Assembly: GCA_030638205.1 (NCBI GenBank)
Contig: DAOWFB010000099.1
Location: forward strand, 1-5,003
Direction of reading: 5' to 3'
DNA from: Thalassospiraceae bacterium
GTDB lineage: Bacteria > Pseudomonadota > Alphaproteobacteria > Rhodospirillales > Magnetovibrionaceae
DNA length: 5,003 nucleotides
Shown here: piece after piece, positions 1-5,003 of the stretch
How the letters are laid out: the number at the start of each line of letters is the position of its first letter
Position numbering within the stretch: position 1 is the stretch's first letter
Program-made: the position numbers and the translations under genes
Notes under the pieces: generated by a model
Seen by the model: the letters and a program-made list of their open reading frames with translations, nothing else
What the model was told of the DNA's origin: nothing
Database searches by the model: none

Positions 1-884
1 ATTATATAGCTATGCCCAACAACCCAGCCAACATCCGATGCAGACCAAAAAACATCACCCGGGTCAACATCGTAAATTGCCTTCATTGTCCATTTTAATG
101 CGACCATATGCCCGCCGTTATCGCGAACAATGCCCTTTGGCACGCCAGTGGTGCCCGATGTATATAAAATATAAAGCGGATCCGTTGCTGCAACCGATAC
201 TGGGTCGGCTGGTTCTGCCTTGGATACGGCATCGGCCCAGTTAACGTCGCCGGGATTGTTTAAATCGGCCGTTACTTGATCGCGTTGAAAAATTATACAG
301 GTGTCGGGCTTGTGGCTTGCCATCTCGATGGCGCCGTCCAATAGCGGCTTGTATTCAATGGTGCGGCCCGGCTCTAGCCCGCAACTGGCCGATATCATTA
401 CCTTAGGTTTGGCATCATCAATACGGGTCGCAAGCTCAGCCGAAGCAAAACCACCAAACACCACCGAATGAACAGCACCAAGCCGCGCCACGGCAAGCAT
501 TGCAATTGCGGCCTCGGGTATCATCGGCATATATATGATAACCCTATCGCCTTTTTTAACGCCTTGGTCTTTTAGCACGCCGGCAAATAACGCCACCTCG
601 CCCAGCAATTGGGAATATGTGTAGGTTTTTTTTGTGCCGCCGGTCATGGGGCTGTCGTATATCAATGCCGCCTGATCGCCACGGCCTTCCTCCACATGAA
701 TATCCAGCGCGTTAAAGCAGGTATTGCATGTGGCCCCACTGAACCATCGATAAAATGGCGGGTTGGATTGATCTAGAACCTTTTCCCACGGACTATCCCA
801 GTGAATATCACGCGCCACCTCTGCCCAGAACCCTTCCGGATCGGTAATTGATTTTGTGTGCGCCTGTTCATATGGATTTGACAT
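1..884 (-). CDS. prpE: Propionyl-CoA synthetase (PrpE/ACSS3 type), N-terminal part, cut by the window edge
   Basis: Cytoplasmic ligase of the AMP-forming acyl-CoA synthetase family. It would convert propionate, ATP and CoA to propionyl-CoA, AMP and PPi. The reverse strand is open from an ATG at 884 to the left edge, giving 294 residues of about 630 usual for the family. Residues about 15-75 form the ACAS_N domain (NPPFYRWF at 41-48, then a CNxxFNALD segment). VVFGGFASAELATRIDDAKP spans 141-160. The phosphate-binding motif YTSGTTGVPKG lies at 241-251, followed by VRDNGGHMVAL at 253-263 and SDVGWVVGHSYI at 283-294. The RDNGG wording after the motif, instead of the HTTGGY of acetyl-CoA synthetases, favours PrpE/ACSS3 over Acs. 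The CoA-binding and C-terminal lid domains, with the catalytic Lys, lie off the window. A GGGGGA stretch three bases before the ATG is a closely spaced ribosome-binding site. No frameshift is seen. An acetyl-CoA or broad short-chain substrate cannot be excluded. Confidence 0.92.
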   Translation of the reverse strand, partial: MSNPYEQAHTKSITDPEGFWAEVARDIHWDSPWEKVLDQSNPPFYRWFSGATCNTCFNALDIHVEEGRGDQAALIYDSPMTGGTKKTYTYSQLLGEVALFAGVLKDQGVKKGDRVIIYMPMIPEAAIAMLAVARLGAVHSVVFGGFASAELATRIDDAKPKVMISASCGLEPGRTIEYKPLLDGAIEMASHKPDTCIIFQRDQVTADLNNPGDVNWADAVSKAEPADPVSVAATDPLYILYTSGTTGVPKGIVRDNGGHMVALKWTMKAIYDVDPGDVFWSASDVGWVVGHSYI

Positions 885-915
885 ACGTCCCCCAAAGGCC
901 CTCACCCGTTTAATA

Positions 916-940
916 ATTATGGAGCGTTATGAGCCGTTAT
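916..940. repeat. 10-bp phased repeats upstream of prpE
   Basis: Three consecutive 10-base units end in TTAT: ...AATTAT (ending 920), GGAGCGTTAT (921-930) and GAGCCGTTAT (931-940). The last two match at 8 of 10 positions. The period equals one DNA helical turn, and the block lies 32-56 bases upstream of the prpE start, where a promoter or operator would be expected. A CATAAT on the reverse strand in the same block could be a -10 element, but no good -35 accompanies it. A binding role is inference. Confidence 0.35.
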
Positions 941-976
941 TTAAAACTGATGAAAGTGTAGTGACATTAAAGTACA

Positions 977-1004
977 AGCGCTAGCTAGGCATTACCTAGA
1001 CGCT
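977..1004. other. CTAG-rich imperfect hairpin between the DUF465 gene and prpE
   Basis: CTAGG (985-989) and CCTAG (995-999) are perfect inverted arms around a 5-base loop. An outer AGCG (977-980) / CGCT (1001-1004) pair adds four base pairs across an internal loop. CTAG occurs three times in 19 bases (981, 985, 996). The element starts a few bases after the stop of the minus-strand DUF465 gene. It could slow or end its transcription before prpE, but neither strand has the T-run of a standard intrinsic terminator. A protein-binding palindrome is equally possible. Confidence 0.35.
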
Positions 1005-1006
1005 GC

Positions 1007-1174
1007 CTAAACACTACTAAGCGTGCTAATTTCATCTTTTATTCGGAGTTTTTCTTTTTTCAGGGAATGAATTTCGTCTTCGTTGGGATGCGGTCTTGCG
1101 GTTGCGCTGTCAATGGCTTCTTCAAGTTCGTGGTGGCGGGCTTCGAGTGAAACAATCCGGTCTTTCTGTCCCAT
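1007..1174 (-). CDS. Small DUF465/YdcH-family protein (copy A)
   Basis: A 55-residue charged helical protein of the DUF465 (YdcH) family, whose function is not established. Residues about 8-25 form helix 1 (SLEARHHELEEAI, with the conserved His at 14 or 15). A short Pro-containing turn follows (PHPNED, 28-33). Helix 2 carries the family signature LKKEKLRIKDEI at 38-49. Two heptad-like helices suggest a helical hairpin or coiled coil in the cytoplasm. The start is the ATG at 1174. It has a strong GGGAG ribosome-binding site eight bases upstream, whereas the in-frame TTG at 1195 would add seven residues and has no such site. It is divergent from copy B, and a gapless alignment of the central 43 residues gives about 13 identities, so the two are paralogues. 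prpE follows on the same strand after a 122-base gap. Confidence 0.85.
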   Translation of the reverse strand: MGQKDRIVSLEARHHELEEAIDSATARPHPNEDEIHSLKKEKLRIKDEISTLSSV

Positions 1175-1268
1175 ATTTTTTTCTCCCTGGTTCAAGCTAC
1201 CTGAACCTCGAATCTTAATACCTGAAAATGGAAAAATCCACTATTTTAGCCTAAATTTAATGACGTCT

Positions 1269-1308
1269 TTGTGCTTGAAATAATTGTGCTAAAATCTCTC
1301 CAGCACAA
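1269..1308. promoter_or_regulatory. Operator-like cluster: TTGTGCT twice direct, once inverted
   Basis: The heptamer TTGTGCT is at 1269-1275 and again at 1284-1290, a 15-base period. Its exact reverse complement AGCACAA is at 1302-1308. Copies 2 and 3 form a perfect 7-bp inverted repeat with an 11-base spacer. The cluster covers the -35 region, the -10 element and the expected transcription start of the plus-strand DUF465 gene, and ends just before its ribosome-binding site. That layout fits repressor binding. In RNA, copies 2 and 3 could instead form a hairpin, if transcription starts far enough upstream. No regulator is identified. Confidence 0.5.
1287..1295 (+). promoter_or_regulatory. Candidate extended -10 promoter for DUF465 copy B
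   Basis: TGC followed by TAAAAT (1290-1295) matches the extended -10 consensus TGnTATAAT with one mismatch in the hexamer. The -35 region is poor: TTGTGC at 1269-1274 with a 15-base spacer is the best option. Transcription would start near 1302, giving a leader of about 18 bases before the ATG at 1320. Confidence 0.45.
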
Positions 1309-1319
1309 ATGGGGATATT

Positions 1320-1523
1320 ATGGTCGACCAAGACAACGAAAAATTGCATCAATTAGAACAACTAAAAATTGAACATCGTGACCTTGATGATGTGATAGAA
1401 AGGCTGTCATTGGACAGCGATGTTGACCAACTCCAGATGCAGCGTCTTAAAAAGCGCAAGCTATATATAAAGGATCAGATACTAATTATTGAAAGCGGCG
1501 GCATCCCGGACATAATAGCCTAG
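1320..1523 (+). CDS. Small DUF465/YdcH-family protein (copy B)
   Basis: A 67-residue protein of the DUF465 (YdcH) family, function unknown. Helix 1 spans about residues 8-30 (LEQLKIEHRDLDDVIERL, conserved His at 19). Helix 2 spans about 36-58 and holds the signature LKKRKLYIKDQI at 43-54. Unlike copy A it has a nine-residue hydrophobic, Gly-containing tail (SGGIPDIIA, 59-67) and no Pro in the turn. GGGGA at 1311-1315 lies four bases before the ATG and is a plausible if close ribosome-binding site. The gene diverges from copy A and converges with the pseudo-GGDEF gene, leaving only 27 bases between the stops, so it is probably transcribed alone from the promoter at 1287-1295. A GCCTAGGC palindrome overlaps its stop codon (1518-1525), but there is no T-run. 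Confidence 0.85.
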   Translation: MVDQDNEKLHQLEQLKIEHRDLDDVIERLSLDSDVDQLQMQRLKKRKLYIKDQILIIESGGIPDIIA

Positions 1524-1550
1524 GCTACTTATCAGCCAAGACCTTTGCAG

Positions 1551-2336
1551 TTAAGCTCTTTGCAATTGGTCGCTTGATGAGCGTTCTAAAATATTTTCAA
1601 TACTATCGCCTGCATTAATTTCAGTTATTCCATAACCAGCATCTATATCAAGTGTGCTGCCTTTCCATACAAGGCTCCTGCCGCCCAGCGAAAGCATCAA
1701 TGATTGCGCTTTCAATTCAGCCTCGGCAACGCTATTGCCGGGCAAAATTATACCAAAGTCATGATTTCTAAGACTGCCCAATATGTCGCCCGGTTCCACC
1801 CCTTCGCGTAACGCGCCAGCCGCCTGTTTAATTAATTCATCGTATGCATCGCGGCCAAATTCTTTGCCAGCAATTGGGGCATTTTTTATGGTAATAAAAA
1901 TAAAAGCATAAGGCGCATTTTCATCGCTGACCCGCCCTACCGATTGAATTATTTTTGCAGTAAGCGTGCGCCTTCTTAAAACGTGCAAATTAAGGTCGGT
2001 CTCGACCTGCTCTTCAAGGTATGCTTCATGACCATGAGATTTTGCCAGTTCGCTTTTAAGAAAATTTATTTCTTCCAGCAAAATATTTATGGCATCATAA
2101 ACGCTTTTGCTCATTTCCTCCTTGGGAATACCAAGAATGGATATTTCATCGCTTATGTCTTCATGGCCAGAGCTATCGGCAAAGCTTTCTTTTTTGTCTC
2201 CGCTACCGCCACTACCGCCACCGCCTTTTTTTCGGGTTGAGGGGTCGTAGACCTTTTCCTGACGCGGCATTTTTCTGTCGCGTTCGGGGAAAACCGAATG
2301 CACTGGTGCGTATGATCCTATTGGGTCGTCAGCCAT
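1551..2336 (-). CDS. Coiled-coil protein with a degenerate (pseudo) GGDEF domain
   Basis: 261 residues, soluble, no signal peptide or membrane segment. Residues 1-60 are polar and probably disordered, with a GGGGSGGSG run at 38-46 followed by KKE. About 75-115 is a helical, coiled-coil-prone stretch (YDAINILLEEINFLKSELAK). About 115-261 has the layout of a GGDEF domain: VLRRRTLTAKI (119-129) in place of the usual LxNRRxF start, the strand AFIFITI (144-150), the helix DELIKQAAGAL (166-176), DILGSLRNHDFGIILPG (184-200) and a C-terminal sheet with DAGYGITEI (232-240). The GGDEF signature itself reads RNHDF (190-194). The first-strand metal-binding Asp residues are Thr149 and Lys151, and the inhibitory-site RxxD reads ExxD (181-184). 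Diguanylate cyclase activity is therefore very unlikely; a binding or scaffold role is inferred. AGGAA eight bases before the ATG supports the start. The gene diverges from purE. The fold assignment comes from motif layout, not a search. Confidence 0.8.
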   Translation of the reverse strand: MADDPIGSYAPVHSVFPERDRKMPRQEKVYDPSTRKKGGGGSGGSGDKKESFADSSGHEDISDEISILGIPKEEMSKSVYDAINILLEEINFLKSELAKSHGHEAYLEEQVETDLNLHVLRRRTLTAKIIQSVGRVSDENAPYAFIFITIKNAPIAGKEFGRDAYDELIKQAAGALREGVEPGDILGSLRNHDFGIILPGNSVAEAELKAQSLMLSLGGRSLVWKGSTLDIDAGYGITEINAGDSIENILERSSSDQLQRA

Positions 2337-2430
2337 GATCTGGTTTCCTGACTAAAAGCACTAGGTAAAATGTAGCATAACCGCCGGATATTTAAAAAAA
2401 CGACCATATTTCCAGCATCGCAACCAACCC

Positions 2431-2458
2431 TTGCCAGCGGGGCCGCTATCCCTATAAT
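2431..2458 (+). promoter_or_regulatory. sigma70-type promoter for purEK
   Basis: TTGCCA (2431-2436) matches the -35 consensus at 5 of 6 positions. A 16-base spacer leads to a perfect TATAAT (2453-2458). Transcription should begin near 2465, giving a leader of about 65 bases before purE. On the opposite strand the divergent pseudo-GGDEF gene has only a weak candidate -10 (TATGCT, complement of 2374-2379). Confidence 0.7.
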
Positions 2459-2468
2459 TGCCGACTTT

Positions 2469-2518
2469 CCTCTTGGGGGTAATGAACCTCAAGTAATTAA
2501 CCATTTGAAACAAAGAGG
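2469..2518 (+). promoter_or_regulatory. purE leader with two competing RNA pairings, one covering the ribosome-binding site
   Basis: CTTGGGG (2472-2478) can pair with CCTCAAG (2487-2493) as a 7-bp stem with one G-U pair and an 8-base loop. CCTCTT (2469-2474) is exactly complementary to AAGAGG (2513-2518), the only ribosome-binding site before purE (GAGG, 11 bases from the ATG). The two pairings share bases 2472-2474 and cannot coexist. This suggests, but does not prove, control of purE translation. It does not resemble a purine riboswitch. Confidence 0.35.
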
Positions 2519-2529
2519 GCTTTTAAGCA

Positions 2530-3021
2530 ATGTCTGATACCAAGGCAGTTATCGGGATTATCATGGGTAGCCAGTCTGACTGGGATACCATGAAAAATTG
2601 TGCCGAAACCCTAGGGGTGCTTGGGGTGACGTTCGAGACCCGAATCGTCTCGGCCCACCGCACACCTAAACGCATGGCTGAATATGCTGAAAGCGCAGCT
2701 GAGCGTGGAATAAAAGTAATAATTGCCGGTGCCGGTGGTGCCGCACACCTTCCCGGAATGACCGCTTCCATGACCGCGCTGCCGGTTTTTGGCGTACCAA
2801 TTGAAAGCAAGGCACTCAAAGGAATGGACTCGCTTTTATCAATAGCGCAAATGCCAGCTGGTGTTCCCGTTGGCACATTGGCCATTGGAAAAGCCGGCGC
2901 AATAAATGCGGCGCTTATGGCGGCCAGCGTAATTGCCCTTTCAGATAGCACCGTGGCAAGCGAACTTGCTAAATGGCGAACGGCACAAACCGACGCCGTC
3001 GCCGAAACACCGTCGGACTAA
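2530..3021 (+). CDS. purE: N5-carboxyaminoimidazole ribonucleotide mutase (class I PurE)
   Basis: Cytoplasmic enzyme of de novo purine synthesis that moves the carboxyl group of N5-CAIR to C4, giving CAIR. The 163 residues match the usual PurE length. The nucleotide-binding GSQSDW is at 13-18. SAHRTP at 41-46 contains the catalytic His (His43 here, equivalent to His45 of E. coli). GAGGAAHLPGM is at 67-77, and the active-site loop with SLLSIAQMPAGVPVGTLAIG is at 101-120. Presence of purK directly downstream supports the class I mutase over the class II AIR carboxylase found without PurK. The family is typically octameric. GAGG at 2515-2518 serves as ribosome-binding site. The short C-terminal helix ends in AVAETPSD, as in alphaproteobacterial relatives. 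Expression probably comes from the promoter at 2431-2458. Confidence 0.97.
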   Translation: MSDTKAVIGIIMGSQSDWDTMKNCAETLGVLGVTFETRIVSAHRTPKRMAEYAESAAERGIKVIIAGAGGAAHLPGMTASMTALPVFGVPIESKALKGMDSLLSIAQMPAGVPVGTLAIGKAGAINAALMAASVIALSDSTVASELAKWRTAQTDAVAETPSD

Positions 3022-3038
3022 TTGGGCTAGTTGGGCTA
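3022..3038 (+). repeat. Tandem TTGGGCTA pair in the purE-purK gap
   Basis: TTGGGCTA occurs at 3022-3029 and again at 3031-3038, filling almost the whole 18-base space between the purE stop and the purK ATG. No purine-rich ribosome-binding site is present, so purK may rely on translational coupling to purE. Confidence 0.5.
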
Positions 3039-3039
3039 A

Positions 3040-4158
3040 ATGAACATGAACAATAAGGCGATAATCCCCCCGGGTTCTATCCCACCCGGTTCAACTATTG
3101 GCATTATTGGCGGCGGCCAATTGGGGCGCATGACCGCCGTTGCCGCGGCTGAGCTTGGGTTTAAAACGCACATATTCACCCCGGAACAAAACTCACCCGC
3201 ATCCGAAGTTGCAGCCAAAACCATTGTTGCCTCCTATGACGATGCGAGCGCGCTAAAGAAATTTGCTGACAATGTCGATGTAATAACGTTTGAATTTGAA
3301 AACGTTCCAGCTGCCAGCGTTAAAATATTGGCCGGGCTAAAACCTGTGCGCCCCGGCTGGCAGTGTCTTGAAATTGCCCAAGACCGCATACGGGAAAAAA
3401 ACTTTGCCGAAAGCCTGAGCATCAAAACCGCACCTTGGGCTGGGGTTAACAACGCCGATGAATTGGCGGCGGCCATAAAAACCATCGGCACACCGGCCAT
3501 ACTTAAAACCACTCAGCTAGGATATGACGGCAAGGGTCAAGTCCGCATTAATTCGGGCGACGATACCGCGAAAGCCTGGGCCGAACTGGGAACCGATGCG
3601 GCCATATTAGAAGGGTTTGTGGATTTTCAGTTAGAGGTTTCGGTTATTTGCGCACGCGGGGCTGACGGAACCATGAAAACCTTTGACGTGGTGCAAAATC
3701 ACCACATTAACGGCATTTTAGATACCACCACGGCGCCTGCAAATATAAGCGACGAACTCAGCGTCCGTGCCATTGAAACGGCTGAAAAAATGGCAACCAA
3801 AATGGATATTGTCGGTCTTTTGGCGGTGGAAATGTTCATCACCGCTGATGGCGATATTTTAATAAACGAAATGGCCCCCAGGCCGCACAATTCCGGTCAT
3901 TGGACCCAAGATGGATGCACCACCAGCCAGTTCGAGCAATTTGTTCGTGCCGTTTGCGGGCTAAGCCTAGGCAGCCCTGAGCGTCATTCGGATGCGGTTA
4001 TGAAAAACCTTATTGGTTCGGACGCAGATGATTGGGAAAAGATTATCTCTGAGCCTGAAAACAAATTGCATCTATATGGCAAGCGCGATGCCCGCCCCGG
4101 GCGCAAGATGGGCCACGTAAACAGGCTTTACAAAAAAGGAAGTGGGCCCCAAGTTTAA
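3040..4158 (+). CDS. purK: N5-carboxyaminoimidazole ribonucleotide synthase (PurK)
   Basis: ATP-grasp enzyme that carboxylates AIR with bicarbonate and ATP to N5-CAIR, the substrate of PurE. The 372 residues compare with 355 in E. coli. The N-terminal preATP-grasp domain has IGIIGGGQLGRM at 20-31 and the strand VITFEFENVP at 81-90. The ATP-grasp core has PAILKTTQLGYDGKGQVRI at 152-170 (ATP-binding Lys and the glycine-rich loop) and ILEGFVDFQLEVSVI at 189-203. LLAVEMFI at 260-267 and INEMAPRPHNSGHWT at 275-289 supply metal and substrate ligands. The C-terminal domain has SQFEQFVRAVCGL at 296-308 and LHLYGKRDARPGRKMGHV at 343-360. All expected motifs are intact. It is cotranscribed with purE after an 18-base gap. 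The start at 3040 is not fixed, because a second ATG lies at 3046. The N-terminus carries a duplicated IPPGS (9-13 and 14-18). Confidence 0.97.
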   Translation: MNMNNKAIIPPGSIPPGSTIGIIGGGQLGRMTAVAAAELGFKTHIFTPEQNSPASEVAAKTIVASYDDASALKKFADNVDVITFEFENVPAASVKILAGLKPVRPGWQCLEIAQDRIREKNFAESLSIKTAPWAGVNNADELAAAIKTIGTPAILKTTQLGYDGKGQVRINSGDDTAKAWAELGTDAAILEGFVDFQLEVSVICARGADGTMKTFDVVQNHHINGILDTTTAPANISDELSVRAIETAEKMATKMDIVGLLAVEMFITADGDILINEMAPRPHNSGHWTQDGCTTSQFEQFVRAVCGLSLGSPERHSDAVMKNLIGSDADDWEKIISEPENKLHLYGKRDARPGRKMGHVNRLYKKGSGPQV

Positions 4159-4176
4159 TAAATAAGGTTTAAGGCT

Positions 4177-4980
4177 TCAGGCCTGCCCCGAGACAAAGGC
4201 AGCACTTTGGCTTTGGCCTTTAAGGCTTATTTCAATATCAGCAGTGCTTAGGCGTTTCATTTTTACGGCTTCTAATAATTCAACCTCCAACACCCGTTCT
4301 TTTTTAAGATGCATAGTCATGGCATGGCGGGTAAATGCGGCCAGCTCAGCCATTGTGGCAGACCCTGCCAAAATATTTGATAAAAGTTCGCGCCTGATTA
4401 TGGGTGGGAAGCCCATCAATTCAACCACCAGTGTTTTTTTCAGCTTTAGCGGAATAGCCGGGGCCGAAAAAATACGATCAAGACAAAAACTGTAAATACC
4501 AAAATCAAGCCGCCCGGCAACGGTGTTGGTAAAATCTGTAAATTCATCCAAGAAAAACCCTTGGGATATTTTTCCACTGACTAATTGCGTAACGGTTTGC
4601 AAAAACGTCCGGTATCTGGCGCGGGCCGGGTTTAGTTCGTCATGCAGGTTGGCTTCCAGTTCCAGTATGCGGGCTTCGCGGAAACCGCCTTCTATCATTG
4701 CTTCGGCATCGACACGAACACGCGGGCTTAGGGCCTGCAATTCAATAAGGCTAAATAGTTCTTCGTAAGCTTCGCGCCTAGATTTATCGGCACCCAAACG
4801 GCCCAGTGGTAAAAGTGCTGCCCGGGCCACCACCTCGTCCTTGGAACAAATAGATGCAAACGCCACTGCTTCGCGCGGCATACGTGACGATATTAAATCA
4901 TCGGAAATAACAAAACGCCCGCTATCAACCAAGGTAAGATAACGCCCCAGCCGGGAACAGGTGGCGAAATGGTCGGCCAT
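4177..4980 (-). CDS. Unrecognised helical protein, convergent with purK; start possibly beyond the window
   Basis: I do not recognise this family. From the ATG at 4980 it is 267 residues, soluble, with no signal peptide or membrane segment. Most of it reads as amphipathic helices: about 36-62 (REAVAFASICSKDEVVARAA), 66-82, 89-115 (Glu/Arg-rich), 120-136 and 205-240. The helical-repeat look resembles HEAT-like proteins, but no repeat register is clear. A distinctive central block reads FFLDEFTDFTNTVAGRLDFG (142-161), followed by LVVELMGFPPIIRRELLSNI (184-203). The C-terminal 12 residues are Ser/Gln/Ala-rich. There is no ribosome-binding site before the ATG, and the frame stays open through the remaining 23 bases to the right edge, so the real start may lie upstream. 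Only 18 bases separate its stop from that of purK. It is probably a real gene, because the frame is long, uninterrupted and of normal composition. Confidence 0.7.
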   Translation of the reverse strand: MADHFATCSRLGRYLTLVDSGRFVISDDLISSRMPREAVAFASICSKDEVVARAALLPLGRLGADKSRREAYEELFSLIELQALSPRVRVDAEAMIEGGFREARILELEANLHDELNPARARYRTFLQTVTQLVSGKISQGFFLDEFTDFTNTVAGRLDFGIYSFCLDRIFSAPAIPLKLKKTLVVELMGFPPIIRRELLSNILAGSATMAELAAFTRHAMTMHLKKERVLEVELLEAVKMKRLSTADIEISLKGQSQSAAFVSGQA

Positions 4981-5003
4981 GGTTTGCGGTTTGCTGGCGG
5001 TCA

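Noticed and set aside
38..244. A 68-codon plus-strand frame
   Set aside because: It lies antisense inside prpE, which has continuous family motifs on the other strand.
1543..1564. CTTTGCA repeated with a 15-base period near the convergent stops of DUF465 copy B and the pseudo-GGDEF gene
   Set aside because: Only two short copies, one within the coding sequence, with no palindrome or promoter context.
2459..2529. Purine (guanine) riboswitch upstream of purE
   Set aside because: The expected leader of about 65 bases has no three-way-junction layout or recognisable conserved core; only short alternative stems are visible.
2523..2951. A 142-codon open frame on the minus strand across purE
   Set aside because: It is fully antisense to an intact, motif-complete purE. 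Its product is low-complexity Ala/Ser/Ile/Pro sequence, as expected of a shadow frame.
4172..4184. AGGC/GCCT hairpin as a bidirectional terminator between purK and the convergent gene
   Set aside because: The stem is only 4 bp, has no T-run on either strand and overlaps the stop codon of the minus-strand gene.
4168..4228. Repeated 10-mer TTTAAGGCTT (4168-4177 and 4219-4228)
   Set aside because: Two short AT-rich copies, the second within coding sequence; too little to call a functional repeat.
1..5003. A defence, toxin-antitoxin or mobile system
   Set aside because: Gene content is metabolic and conserved-small-protein type. The divergent DUF465 pair does not look like toxin and antitoxin because both belong to the same family, and there are no recombinase genes or flanking repeats.

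Overview
The window looks like a housekeeping stretch of an alphaproteobacterial chromosome. The PurE and PurK sequences have alphaproteobacterial wording. There are paired small DUF465/YdcH proteins, a propionyl-CoA synthetase of the PrpE/ACSS3 type, and a small coiled-coil plus GGDEF-fold protein of a kind I associate with Rhodospirillales-like bacteria. Base composition is moderate, not the high GC of many relatives. A marine lineage such as SAR116 is possible, but that is a guess. No mobile element, rRNA, tRNA or CRISPR array is visible.

Layout: (1) 1-884, minus strand, the N-terminal 294 residues of propionyl-CoA synthetase (prpE), cut by the left edge. (2) 885-1006, its upstream region, with 10-bp phased repeats and a CTAG-rich hairpin. 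(3) 1007-1174 (minus) and 1320-1523 (plus), two divergent DUF465/YdcH paralogues. Between them lies a regulatory region holding three copies of the heptamer TTGTGCT around an extended -10 promoter. (4) 1551-2336, minus, a protein with a disordered Gly-rich N-terminus, a short coiled coil and a GGDEF domain that has lost every catalytic and inhibitory-site residue I can align. (5) 2337-2529, an intergenic region with a strong sigma70-type promoter for purE and a leader that can form two mutually exclusive RNA pairings. (6) 2530-3021 purE and 3040-4158 purK, an operon for the two-step ATP-dependent conversion of AIR to CAIR in purine synthesis. (7) 4177-4980, minus and convergent with purK, an unrecognised mostly helical protein whose true start may lie beyond the right edge.

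PurK and PurE act in sequence: PurK makes N5-CAIR from AIR, bicarbonate and ATP, and PurE rearranges it to CAIR. PrpE activates propionate to propionyl-CoA and has no evident functional link to its neighbours. The two DUF465 proteins, the pseudo-GGDEF protein and the right-hand protein have no assigned function. I see no convincing new multi-gene system. The most interesting signals are the degenerate GGDEF protein, the triple-heptamer operator-like region and the purE leader.
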